Shown here one piece after another: positions 39,850 through 48,271 of a stretch of 64,000 bases of DNA. Source of the DNA: Myxococcus hansupus (lineage in GTDB: Bacteria > Myxococcota > Myxococcia > Myxococcales > Myxococcaceae); contig NZ_CP012109.1 of NCBI RefSeq assembly GCF_000280925.3, positions 3,244,501 through 3,308,500 on the forward strand. The letters are read 5' to 3'. Positions within the stretch are counted from its first letter, which is position 1. Each line of letters opens with the position of its first letter. The notes under the pieces are model-generated. The model saw nothing but the letters and a program-made list of their open reading frames with translations. It was not told the origin of the DNA and made no database searches. A program made the translations under genes and the position numbers.

Positions 39850-40048
39850 CATTTCCGGCCCCTCGCCGCCACGGCGAGGTGCCAGTCTCCTGGCTGGCAG
39901 GTGGCACGGGGCTTCCCGGGCTGCCCTGGGACGGTCGGGGCATTAGTACAGAGGCGACAACTGGCGGACGACTGGTGGATGCTGACGCCTCGCGTCAGTG
40001 GCTTCCGCTTGAACGTCCTCCGTCCAACCCATAGAAGGCCCGCGATCC

Positions 40049-40978
40049 ATGGCGACTCCCGACCGGTTCCCTCTCCCCCAGGTGACTGAGACCACCCGCA
40101 AGCCGGAGTGGCTGAAGGTGCGGCTCCCGCACGGAGAAGGCTACGAGCGGGTCAAAGCCATCGTGAAGCGCACCAAGCTGGCCACGGTGTGCGAAGAGGC
40201 CCGCTGCCCGAACATCGCCGAGTGCTGGGGCGGTGGCACCGCCACGGTGATGCTCATGGGCGAGGTCTGCACGCGCGCGTGCCGCTTCTGCCACGTGAAG
40301 GTCGGCGCGCCGCCGCCGCTGGACCCGATGGAGCCCATCCATCTGGCCCAGGCGGTGAAGGAGATGGACCTGGAGTACATCGTCGTCACGTCCGTGAACC
40401 GGGATGACCGGCCGGACGGTGGCGCCAGCCACTTCGCGTCCGCCATCCGCGAGCTGCGCCGGGAGAGCCCGCGCACCATCGTCGAGGTCCTCATCCCGGA
40501 CTTCAAGGGCGTGGAGAAGGATCTGACCACCGTCGCGGAGGCGAAGCCTCACGTGGTGGCGCACAACGTGGAGACGGTGGAGCGGCTGACGCCGACGGTG
40601 CGCGATCGCCGCGCCAAGTACCACCAGTCGCTGCGCGTGCTGGAGTACCTCAAGAACCGCCCCGAGGGCCTCTACACCAAGACGTCCGTCATGGTGGGCC
40701 TGGGGGAGACGGACGCGGAGCTGGAGCAGACGTTCAAGGACCTGCGCGACGTGGGCGTGGACGTCCTGACGCTGGGCCAGTACCTGCAGCCGTCGCAGTA
40801 CCACCTGCGCGTGGAGCGCTTCGTCACGCCCGCGCAGTTCGAGGCGTACAAGAAGCTGGCCGAGTCCTACGGCTTCCTCTACGTGGCGTCCGGTCCGCTG
40901 GTGCGGTCCAGCTACCGGGCCGCGGAATTCTTCATGAAGGGCCTGATGGAGCGCGAGCGGCTGGAGCGGCTCGGCTGA
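40049..40978 (+). CDS. lipA: Lipoyl synthase LipA
   Basis: A 309-residue radical-SAM enzyme inserting two sulfurs into octanoyl-protein. The auxiliary cluster is C-x4-C-x5-C in 'CEEARCPNIAEC', the SAM cluster is CTRACRFC, and the C-terminal RSSY motif is present in 'LVRSSYRAAEFF'. Full length. Followed by an E2 gene 60 bases later, a natural substrate of the pathway. Confidence 0.97.
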   Translation: MATPDRFPLPQVTETTRKPEWLKVRLPHGEGYERVKAIVKRTKLATVCEEARCPNIAECWGGGTATVMLMGEVCTRACRFCHVKVGAPPPLDPMEPIHLAQAVKEMDLEYIVVTSVNRDDRPDGGASHFASAIRELRRESPRTIVEVLIPDFKGVEKDLTTVAEAKPHVVAHNVETVERLTPTVRDRRAKYHQSLRVLEYLKNRPEGLYTKTSVMVGLGETDAELEQTFKDLRDVGVDVLTLGQYLQPSQYHLRVERFVTPAQFEAYKKLAESYGFLYVASGPLVRSSYRAAEFFMKGLMERERLERLG

Positions 40979-41038
40979 GTCGCGGTGCTCCGATTCATGG
41001 CTTGACCTCACACCCCTGCTTTCTGGAAAGACGACTCC

Positions 41039-42304
41039 ATGGCGATCTTCGAATTCAAGCTCCCCGACCTCGGTGAAGGCGTGATGGAGGGTGAGCTGGT
41101 GAAGTGGCACGTGAAGGCGGGCGACTCCATCAAGGAAGACCAGGTGCTCGCCGAGGTGATGACGGACAAGGCCACCGTCACCGTGCCCTCGCCCAAGGCG
41201 GGCCGGGTCGTGAAGACGCACGGCAACGAAGGCGACATGGCCAAGGTGCACCAGATCCTGGTCACCCTGGAGGTCGAGGGCGACGTGCCCGTGCAGGCGG
41301 GTGGCCATGGTGAGTCCGCGGCGGCGCCCGCGGCCCCGGTGGCGGCGGCCGCCGCGAGTGGCAATGGCTCGGGCGCTCCGGCCTCGGCGTCGAAGGTGCT
41401 GGCCACGCCGGTGACGCGGCGGATGGCGCGTGAGCACGGCCTGGACCTGGCGGCGATTCCGGGCACGGGCCCGCAGGGCCGCGTGACGAAGGCGGACGTG
41501 GTCGCGGCGCTGGAAGGCGGCGAGAAGAACGTGGTGGCGGCGGCTCCGGCCGCGCAGCAGACCCGGCCCGCGGCGCCTCCGGTCAGCTCGGGTGCCTCCG
41601 ACGAGCGCATCGCGCTGCGCGGCCTGCGCAAGAAGATCGCGGAGAAGATGGTGCGCTCGAAGTTCACCGCGCCGCACTTCGCGTTCGTGGAGGAAGTGGA
41701 CGCCACGGACCTGGTGGCGCTGCGTGCCCGGCTGAACGCGCAGCTCGCGGCGGCGGGGGACAGCACCAAGCTCAACTACCTGCCGTTCATCATCAAGGCG
41801 ACGGTGGCGGCGCTGAAGAAGTTCCCGCACCTCAACGCGAACTTCGACGAGGCGTCGCAGGAGCTGGTGGTCCGCGGCGAGTACAACATCGGCATGGCCG
41901 CCGCGACGCCGGACGGCCTCACGGTCGCGGTGGTGAAGAACGCGGACCGCCTGACGCTGGGCGAGCTGGCCCGCGAGACGGCGCGTCTGGGCGCCGCCGC
42001 GCGTGACCGCAAGCTGAAGATGGAGGAGCTGACGGGGGGCACGTTCACCATCAGCTCGCTGGGGCAGAGCGGTGGCCTCTTCGCCACGCCCATCATCAAC
42101 CACCCCGAGGTGGGCATCCTCGGCGTGCACCGCCTGAAGAAGCGCCCGGCGGTGGTGGGCGACCAGGTCGTGGTGCGCGACATGATGAACCTGTCGCTGT
42201 CGTGCGACCACCGCGTCATCGACGGCTCGGTCGCCGCGGACTTCACGTACGAGATCATCAAGTACCTGGAGAAGCCGGACCTGCTGTTCCTGGCCATGGC
42301 GTGA
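41039..42304 (+). CDS. 2-oxoacid dehydrogenase E2 (dihydrolipoyl acyltransferase)
   Basis: A 421-residue E2. A single lipoyl domain (1-80) with the lipoylated Lys in VMTDKATVTVP, an Ala/Pro/Gly linker, a peripheral subunit-binding domain (about 120-158, 'ATPVTRRMAREHGLDLAAI') and a catalytic domain (190-421) with 'SCDHRVIDGSVAADF' (HxxxDG). The single lipoyl domain with a DKA motif fits the branched-chain oxoacid type or a Gram-positive-like pyruvate E2. The E1 genes are not in the window, so the exact complex is open. Confidence 0.92.
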   Translation: MAIFEFKLPDLGEGVMEGELVKWHVKAGDSIKEDQVLAEVMTDKATVTVPSPKAGRVVKTHGNEGDMAKVHQILVTLEVEGDVPVQAGGHGESAAAPAAPVAAAAASGNGSGAPASASKVLATPVTRRMAREHGLDLAAIPGTGPQGRVTKADVVAALEGGEKNVVAAAPAAQQTRPAAPPVSSGASDERIALRGLRKKIAEKMVRSKFTAPHFAFVEEVDATDLVALRARLNAQLAAAGDSTKLNYLPFIIKATVAALKKFPHLNANFDEASQELVVRGEYNIGMAAATPDGLTVAVVKNADRLTLGELARETARLGAAARDRKLKMEELTGGTFTISSLGQSGGLFATPIINHPEVGILGVHRLKKRPAVVGDQVVVRDMMNLSLSCDHRVIDGSVAADFTYEIIKYLEKPDLLFLAMA

Positions 42305-42433
42305 AGTGAGCGCCGTGTCCGTGCCATGCCCCAGAGGTGATGGGGCGTGGTGCCGGCCCTGGGAGCGCCTGGTTGTGGGGGCCCTGTACGAGGGCCGCGC
42401 GCCAGGGGCTCGGGCCGGTTAGTCTCCCTGGGT

Positions 42434-44089
42434 ATGGCCGAGAACCCTCGCGAGCTGATCCGCGCCGCGCAGTCCGCCGAGACACAGGGGGACATGGCCC
42501 GTGCGGTGGAGTGCCTCCAGAAAGCGGCGGAGCTTTATCGCGATGCCGGCAACGTGCAGCGGGCGCTCCAGTTGCTGCGCCATGCGAGCCGGCTGGACGA
42601 GCGCCGGACGGACATCGCGGAAGAGGTGAACCGGCTGGAGTGGCTGCCGGGGGCGCTCCTCGCGAGGCCCCAGCCGGACGATGACGAGGACGCGGTGCTG
42701 GCATCCTCGCTGGAGCAGACCGTGGAAGGCGGGCTGATTCCGGAGGTCGTTCACCGGCAGCGGCTCCTCGAGGATGCCCTGCGCGAGGCGGTGCTGCACG
42801 CCAGCGAAGAGGCACCTCGTGACGCTGCCCAGTCGTGGGTCATCGACTCCGAAGTCACGGAGGACTTGCCGCGGCTCGATGCGCAGCTCGCGCATGTGGG
42901 GGGCGAGGACAGCGCTGCGTCGACCGAGGCTGCTCCGCGCGAGCAGGTCGCCACGGCACGTGACGGCGAGCGTTCTGAACCGCTCGATGTTCCGAACACC
43001 AGTGCCGTGGCTGGCGCCGAAGCCGCTTCGCACACGCAGGAGGAGGATCCTCGCGCTGCCCGTGTCTCAGGGGGCGCTGAAACGCAGGAAGGCTTCGCGG
43101 AACAGGGCGCTGCTCCAGAGTCGGCCCTTGAAGGGGCGTCCGACGCGGACCTGACTTCGGCGCCTCCTGTCCGGCGCCGCCGAGAGGCCCGGCTCATCGA
43201 ACGCGGCCCCACGCGCGCGGACGCGGCACTCGACGCCTGGTGCTCCTTCTGCTGCCGCCCCCGCACCGACACAGGCGATCTGATCGCGGGGCCCGCGGGC
43301 GCCTTCATCTGCAAGAGCTGCCTGCTCGAATCCCAGTCCTTGCTCGGAGATGTCACACCCGTGCCTCCGCCGCCCGTCGCGCGGTCTGACAGGGCGGTGG
43401 AGCCCGTCGTGGGCCTCGTGGGGCAGCAGGCGGCTCAAGCGCTGCTCGCGCAATCGCTCCAGGGCCACGCGGGGTGCCTCCTCGTCGTCGGCCCGGAAGG
43501 CTGTGGCAAGAGCATCTGGTTCCAGCAGCTCCAACGCGAGGGCCAGGGCCTCATCACGTTGGTCGCGGACCTGGACGTGGCCAGCACGTCACGTCCCGTG
43601 CTCGTGGAGGACGTGGACCGGCTGAACGAGGCGTCGCTCGCGCTGCTGTGCGCTTTCCTCAAGCGGCCGCGGCACCACCGGCCCACTGTCATCCTCAGCG
43701 CGAGAGGGCGTGTCACGGAGCCTCGGGATTGGATGTTGCGCGGCGACGCGCGCAGCCTCCCCCTGTGGACCACGGTGTCCCTCCGTCAGGCCGTGCGGGA
43801 CGCCGTCCCCACGTCCGTCCTGGAGCACGTCCAGGCTCTGCTGCCCGTGCACGCGCCCACCCAGGCTGACTACATCGAGATCGCCCGCCAGCGTCTGTCC
43901 CTGCGCGAGCCCACGGTCTCTCTCTCCGAGGACGTGCTCCGCGCCCTGGCGGCGGCGGCGGCGCGCTCGCCCCGAGCGGGCCATGAGCTGCACGCGCTCC
44001 TCAACCGGGTGCCCGCGGGAACGTGGGGATTGGAGCCGGCGGCTCCTCCCTCCGCCTCCCGGAAGGCACGAAGGAAACCCACGCGATGA
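42434..44089 (+). CDS. Helical-repeat / ClpX-type zinc finger / P-loop ATPase-like protein
   Basis: A 551-residue protein. Residues 8-75 look like TPR helices ('ETQGDMARAVECLQKAAELY'). A long acidic disordered stretch (75-255) follows. A four-cysteine zinc finger at 270-296 (CSFC ... CKSC) resembles the ClpX N-terminal zinc-binding domain. A P-loop domain at about 320-520 has Walker A GPEGCGKS at 353-360, Walker B-like 'VLVEDVDRLN' and AAA-like sensor residues ('TVILSARGRV'). No ClpP loop is evident. It overlaps the lipB fusion as ATGA and follows the E2 gene, so a role tied to lipoyl enzymes is possible (inference). Confidence 0.7.
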   Translation: MAENPRELIRAAQSAETQGDMARAVECLQKAAELYRDAGNVQRALQLLRHASRLDERRTDIAEEVNRLEWLPGALLARPQPDDDEDAVLASSLEQTVEGGLIPEVVHRQRLLEDALREAVLHASEEAPRDAAQSWVIDSEVTEDLPRLDAQLAHVGGEDSAASTEAAPREQVATARDGERSEPLDVPNTSAVAGAEAASHTQEEDPRAARVSGGAETQEGFAEQGAAPESALEGASDADLTSAPPVRRRREARLIERGPTRADAALDAWCSFCCRPRTDTGDLIAGPAGAFICKSCLLESQSLLGDVTPVPPPPVARSDRAVEPVVGLVGQQAAQALLAQSLQGHAGCLLVVGPEGCGKSIWFQQLQREGQGLITLVADLDVASTSRPVLVEDVDRLNEASLALLCAFLKRPRHHRPTVILSARGRVTEPRDWMLRGDARSLPLWTTVSLRQAVRDAVPTSVLEHVQALLPVHAPTQADYIEIARQRLSLREPTVSLSEDVLRALAAAAARSPRAGHELHALLNRVPAGTWGLEPAAPPSASRKARRKPTR

Positions 44090-45177
44090 ACACCCTCACT
44101 GTCTACCGGCTGGGCCGAGTGGAGTACGAGGACGGCCTCCAACTGATGCACCTCTTCAGCGAGTCGCGCCGGCAGGGCCTGTCGGGCGACGTGCTCCTCC
44201 TGTTGGAGCATCCCGCCGTGCTCACCCTGGGCCGCGCCGCGAAGCGAGAGAACATCGTCGCCACGGACGCGCAGCTCGCGGACAAAGGCGTGGAGGTCTT
44301 CGAGACCAACCGCGGAGGCGACGTCACGTACCACGGTCCAGGTCAGCTCGTGGGCTACCCCATCTTCCTGCTGCCGGAGGACAGGCGGGACGTGCGCCGC
44401 TACGTGCGCGATGTGGAGCGCTCCATCATGCAGGTGCTGGAGCGGTGGGGCATCACGGCGGGGCCCATCCCCAAGTGGCCCGGCGTCTGGATTGGCGAGG
44501 AAGGGGCCCCGGACACGCGCAAGGTCGCCGCCATTGGCGTGCACCTGTCCCGCTGGCTCACCACGCACGGCTTCGCGCTCAACGTGAACACGAACATGGA
44601 CCACTTCCAGTTCATCGTTCCCTGCGGCATCCGCGAGGCGGGCGTCACCTCCATGCAGCGTGAGCTGGGCCGCGCCCTGCCCATGGCGGAGGTGGAGGAG
44701 GCCGCGGCCAACAGCTTCTGCGCCGTGTTCGACAGCGAGCGCGTGGACGCGCCGCCGCCCCTGCGGACCGTGAGCATCGCGGTGGTGAAGGGGCATGGCC
44801 CCGAGGCGCGCGTGCTGCTCGTGCGCCGCCGGCCGGAGCGAGGCGGCTTCTGGCAGGTCCTCACGGGGCGGCTCGAAGCAGGAGAATCTCCCGCCCAGGC
44901 CGCGGCCCGCGAGCTGGAAGAGGAGACGGGCCTGCGCCTGCCGCTGGTGGACCTGGCCTACCGCCACGCCTTCGCGTTGGGCGAGGCCCTGCCGCCACAG
45001 CTCGTGGAGGAGAACGGATTCGCCGTGCACGTGCCGCCGGACGCGAACGTGCGCTTGAGCGCGGAGCACGACGCCTTCGAGTGGGTGGACGTGCCCACGG
45101 CCCTGGAGCGGCTGCCCTTCCGGGGCCTGCGCGAGACGGTGACTCGCGCGGTGGCGGGGAAGGGCCCTACAGCTTGA
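44086..45177 (+). CDS. lipB: LipB octanoyltransferase fused to a Nudix hydrolase domain
   Basis: A 363-residue fusion. Residues 1-215 are LipB: RGGDVTYHGPGQLVGYP, catalytic Lys146 in RKVAAIGVHLSRW and catalytic Cys180 in FIVPCGI. Residues 227-363 are a Nudix domain with a complete box at 261-283 (G-x5-E-x7-REL-x2-EE-x-G: GRLEAGES ... RELEEETGL). LipB moves octanoyl from ACP onto lipoyl domains; the Nudix partner hydrolyses a nucleoside-diphosphate compound of unknown identity. No stop or frameshift lies between. ATGA overlap with the previous gene. Ends overlapping the convergent gene by 11 bases. Confidence 0.93.
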   Translation: MNTLTVYRLGRVEYEDGLQLMHLFSESRRQGLSGDVLLLLEHPAVLTLGRAAKRENIVATDAQLADKGVEVFETNRGGDVTYHGPGQLVGYPIFLLPEDRRDVRRYVRDVERSIMQVLERWGITAGPIPKWPGVWIGEEGAPDTRKVAAIGVHLSRWLTTHGFALNVNTNMDHFQFIVPCGIREAGVTSMQRELGRALPMAEVEEAAANSFCAVFDSERVDAPPPLRTVSIAVVKGHGPEARVLLVRRRPERGGFWQVLTGRLEAGESPAQAAARELEEETGLRLPLVDLAYRHAFALGEALPPQLVEENGFAVHVPPDANVRLSAEHDAFEWVDVPTALERLPFRGLRETVTRAVAGKGPTA

Positions 45178-46096
45178 TGACCAGCGACTCGCGGGCGGCG
45201 ATGGCGTCGGGGCGGTGCTTGCGCACCTGACGCAGCAGCCGGTCCATGCCCGCGTCGTCGCGTGACGGGTCGTGGTGGAAGAGCACCAGCTTCTTCACCC
45301 CCGCCTCGTTCGCGGCCTGCACCGCGGCCTCCCAGGTGGAGTGGCCCCAGCCGGTGCGAGCCGGCCCCGTGCGGCCGTGGTACTCGTCCTCGGTGTACAT
45401 GGCGTCGTAGATGAGGACGTCCGCGTCCTGGGCGAACGCGTAGAACGCGGCATCCATCTCCGTGCCGTGCTCCAGGTCCGTGGCGTACACCAGCGAACGG
45501 CCCTGGCACTCCACGCGGTAGCCCATGTTGCCGCCCGGGTGGTTCAGCTCGATGGTGCGCACCTGCGCGGGGCCCAGCGTGAGCGTCTGCGTGGCGGCCA
45601 GGTCCGTGTACGTGAGCTTCGCCCGGAACACGCCCTCGGCCGTCACCGGGAAGTAGGGCGGCATCATCTGCCCGCTGAGGAGCTGCTTCACCGACTGCCC
45701 GTTGCGCGCCGGCCCGTACACGTCCAGGGCGCTGGTGGGCAGGAACATGGGCCCGAAGAAGGGCAGCCCCTGCAGGTGGTCGTAGTGGTAGTGCGAGATG
45801 AAGATGGAGCCGCGAACCGGCTTCTTCTTCGCCACCAGCGCGTGGCCCAGCGAACGGGCCCCCGTTCCCAGGTCGAAGATGAGCAGCTCGTCCCCACAGC
45901 GCACTTCCACGCAGGGCGTGTTGCCGCCATAGCGCCGGGTGTTCGCCCCGGGCGCGGGGATGGAGCCTCGTACACCCCAGAACCGCACCTCGAAGGGGAT
46001 GCGGGCCTGATTGCGCGCAACGGTATTGCGCCGCCGCTCAGGGGGCTTCTCAGCCTGCTTTGGCTTCCGTGTCGTCGTCCTCGGCGAAGAGCTCAA
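45167..46096 (-). CDS. MBL-fold metallohydrolase
   Basis: Up to 309 residues with the metallo-beta-lactamase motif HYHYDHLQGLPFF near residue 101, 'RFWGVRGSIPAPG' near 38 and later ligand blocks 'NHPGGNMGYRVE', 'YATDLEH' and 'LVLFHHDP'. It is closest to the RNase Z-like/phosphodiesterase type MBL group. The start is uncertain: only a TTG, overlapping ribA by 47 bases, gives the full frame, and a GTG near the conserved WGVRGS is the alternative. Cotranscribed with ribA. Substrate unknown. Confidence 0.82.
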   Translation of the reverse strand: MSSSPRTTTRKPKQAEKPPERRRNTVARNQARIPFEVRFWGVRGSIPAPGANTRRYGGNTPCVEVRCGDELLIFDLGTGARSLGHALVAKKKPVRGSIFISHYHYDHLQGLPFFGPMFLPTSALDVYGPARNGQSVKQLLSGQMMPPYFPVTAEGVFRAKLTYTDLAATQTLTLGPAQVRTIELNHPGGNMGYRVECQGRSLVYATDLEHGTEMDAAFYAFAQDADVLIYDAMYTEDEYHGRTGPARTGWGHSTWEAAVQAANEAGVKKLVLFHHDPSRDDAGMDRLLRQVRKHRPDAIAARESLVIKL

Positions 46097-46724
46097 TCAG
46101 GTGCCCCGTGCGCTCGCGCTTCGTCCTCAGGTAGTCGACGTTATGCGGATTGTGCTCGGTCCGGGAAGGGATTCGACGTCGAACCGGAATGCCTTCTTCG
46201 ACCATGCCCGCGATCTTCAGCGGGTTGTTCGTCATCAGGTCCACCGAACGCACGTCCAGGCTGCGCAGCATCTCCGCCGCGATGTCGTAGGTGCGCAGGT
46301 CATCGGCGAACCCGAGCTGCCGGTTGGCCTCGTAGGTGTCCAGGCCCTTGGCCTGGAGCGCGTAGGCTTTGATCTTGTTCCCCAGCCCGATGCCGCGCCC
46401 CTCCTGCCGCAGGTACAGGACGACGCCTTCTCCCGCCTGGGTGATGAAGTCGAGCGAACGGTCCAACTGCTCCCGGCAGTCGCACTTCAGGCTGCCGAAG
46501 ACCTCGCTGGTGAGGCACTCGGAGTGGATGCGGACCGGCACGCCCTCGCTCCCCGAAACGTCCCCCACGACGAGCGCCACGTGCTCCCGCCCGTTGCGCT
46601 TGTCCCGGAACACGATGGTCCGCAGGGTGCCACGCTCGGTCGGGATGTCCGCTTCCGAGAACCGCTCCAGGTGCTGCGTGGGCTTACGGTTGGGAAGGAC
46701 CTGAGGTGAGCGAGTATCCGACAT
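46050..46724 (-). CDS. ribA: GTP cyclohydrolase II RibA
   Basis: A 224-residue enzyme for the first step of riboflavin synthesis. The zinc site is C-x10-C-x-C in 'ECLTSEVFGSLKCDC', with 'LYLRQEGRGIGLGNKIKAY' and 'DLMTNNPLKIAG' also conserved. It is a stand-alone RibA, not fused to RibB. GGAGATG precedes the ATG. No FMN riboswitch pattern is visible in the 118 bases upstream. Confidence 0.95.
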   Translation of the reverse strand: MSDTRSPQVLPNRKPTQHLERFSEADIPTERGTLRTIVFRDKRNGREHVALVVGDVSGSEGVPVRIHSECLTSEVFGSLKCDCREQLDRSLDFITQAGEGVVLYLRQEGRGIGLGNKIKAYALQAKGLDTYEANRQLGFADDLRTYDIAAEMLRSLDVRSVDLMTNNPLKIAGMVEEGIPVRRRIPSRTEHNPHNVDYLRTKRERTGHLIELFAEDDDTEAKAG

Positions 46725-46842
46725 GTTGAATCATCTCCAGATGCGGGCCCCTGTTTGAGGTCCTCACGTTCTCAAGTCAAGGCGGGCCCGAACTTTCCGA
46801 CACGGGCCCACCTGGCAGATGCCTCACGGCGTCCTTCGTTGC

Positions 46843-48075
46843 TCAGGCCACCCATGAGAGCGGAAGCAGTTCTACTGCGTCCCCCTCATCCAAGCTGCTC
46901 GCTTCCCGGGGGAAGTGCAGCAGATGGGTCGCCGCGGCGGCAGAGCGCAGAACACCGGACGTTTGCGTCGCCAGTGGACGGGCCCAGAGGCTGCCTTCTC
47001 TCCAAGCGGCCGTGACCCGCACGAAGTGTGACAGGCCGACGGGCTTCGACAGGCGGCCTTCCAGGCGTCCGGGGACCCGGCCGGGCGCCCTGGGGGCGTG
47101 GCCCAGGAGGCGGCGGAGGGCAGGGCGGACGAAGAGTTCGAAGGTCACCAGGGACGACGTCGGGTTGCCCGGGAGTCCGAAGAACAGGGTGGCACCGCGC
47201 CGGCCCACCACCAGTGGCTTGCCCGGCTTGATGGCGACGCGCCACAGGTGCTGCTCCACGCCCATCGCGGCCAGGACCTCCTTCACGTAGTCCCGCTCAC
47301 CCACGGACACGCCGGCGCTGGTGATCACCACGTCGAACCCGTCCGCGCGGGACAGCGCCGCCCCCACGGAGTCCCGGGTGTCCCGGGCGATGCCCAGCAG
47401 CGTGGGGATGCCGCCCGCCCTCCGGACCGCCAGCGCCAGCGACGGGGCGTTGGTGTCCACGATGCGGCCTTGGGGCGGTTCATCCACGTGGCACAGCTCG
47501 TCCCCCGTGGAGAGGATGGCCACCCGGGGCGCGCGATGGACGGGGGCGCTCTGCCGCCCTTGGCCCCAGAGCAGCCCCAGCTCCGGGATGCCCAGCGGGG
47601 TGCCACCCTCCAGGAGCACCTGGCCCTCACGGGCATCCTCGCCCCGGGGCCGCACGAAGTGGCCAGGCGTCACCGCTTCCAGGATCTCCACCTGATCCGC
47701 GCCGTTGTTCCCGGCCGGCCGGGTCCGCTCCCGCATCACCACCGCGTCGGCGCCCTCGGGCAGGGGGGCCCCCGTCATGATGCGGGCGCACACGCCGGGC
47801 TCCAGGGCCCGGGCCGGGGTCGCCCCGGCGTACACGGTCTCCCCCACGGTGAGCCGGGTGGGCAGGGGACCGGTGAGATCGGCGCTGCGTACGGCGTAGC
47901 CGTCCATGGCCGAGTTGTCCCAGGGGGGAAGGGTCCGCTGCGCCGCCACGTCCTCGGCGAGCACCCGGCCCAGGGCATCGTCCAGCGCCAGCCACTCTGT
48001 GGGCAGGGGGGCGCACAGCGCGAGGATCCGCGAGCGGGCTTCTTCCTCCGGGAGCAAAGTGGCGGAGTCGTTCAT
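46843..48075 (-). CDS. moeA: Molybdopterin molybdenumtransferase MoeA
   Basis: A 410-residue MoeA. 'PPWDNSAMDGYAVRSADL' near the start, 'ICARIMTGAPLPEGADAVV'-type block near 95, 'ILSTGDEL' and 'SAGVSVGERDYVKEVL' in the MPT-binding domain, and 'FFGLPGNPTSSLVTFELFV' near the C-terminus are all typical. It inserts molybdenum into molybdopterin. Start chosen at the ATG just before conserved sequence; an in-frame upstream ATG adds 24 unrelated residues. Partners with the distant moaA. Confidence 0.94.
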   Translation of the reverse strand: MNDSATLLPEEEARSRILALCAPLPTEWLALDDALGRVLAEDVAAQRTLPPWDNSAMDGYAVRSADLTGPLPTRLTVGETVYAGATPARALEPGVCARIMTGAPLPEGADAVVMRERTRPAGNNGADQVEILEAVTPGHFVRPRGEDAREGQVLLEGGTPLGIPELGLLWGQGRQSAPVHRAPRVAILSTGDELCHVDEPPQGRIVDTNAPSLALAVRRAGGIPTLLGIARDTRDSVGAALSRADGFDVVITSAGVSVGERDYVKEVLAAMGVEQHLWRVAIKPGKPLVVGRRGATLFFGLPGNPTSSLVTFELFVRPALRRLLGHAPRAPGRVPGRLEGRLSKPVGLSHFVRVTAAWREGSLWARPLATQTSGVLRSAAAATHLLHFPREASSLDEGDAVELLPLSWVA

Positions 48076-48155
48076 GCCCGGCTTATAGCCATGCGCGGGC
48101 TCTGTGGCTTGGACCCTGTTCGCGAACAAAGTCCGTGGGATAATCAAGTGTTAGT

Positions 48156-48184
48156 TTGACAGCCTACCTGATCATCGTTACAAG
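48156..48184 (+). promoter_or_regulatory. Putative promoter for the H1-like gene
   Basis: TTGACA, a 17-base spacer, TACAAG: a good sigma-70-type match in this GC-rich genome. The leader then holds a 7-bp hairpin (48206-48223, CCTGCCC/GGGCAGG) before AAGGAG and the ATG. Confidence 0.6.
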
Positions 48185-48271
48185 CAACGTTGATCGCGAG
48201 GCTTGCCTGCCCTCCGGGGCAGGTTGCCAACCCGTTGAAAGGACACGGGAACTCTCAAGGAGACTGCGTCG

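Noticed and set aside
39880..39920. Possible sigma-54 promoter (TGGCAC...)
   Set aside because: The -12 element TTGC is not at the required spacing.
39995..42211. 738-codon minus-strand frame opposite lipA and E2
   Set aside because: Shadow of conserved genes on the + strand.
46011..46031. GCGCAA-N5-TTGCGC as another copy of the 12.9 kb dyad
   Set aside because: Inside coding sequence and with a five-base spacer; probably chance in a GC-rich region.
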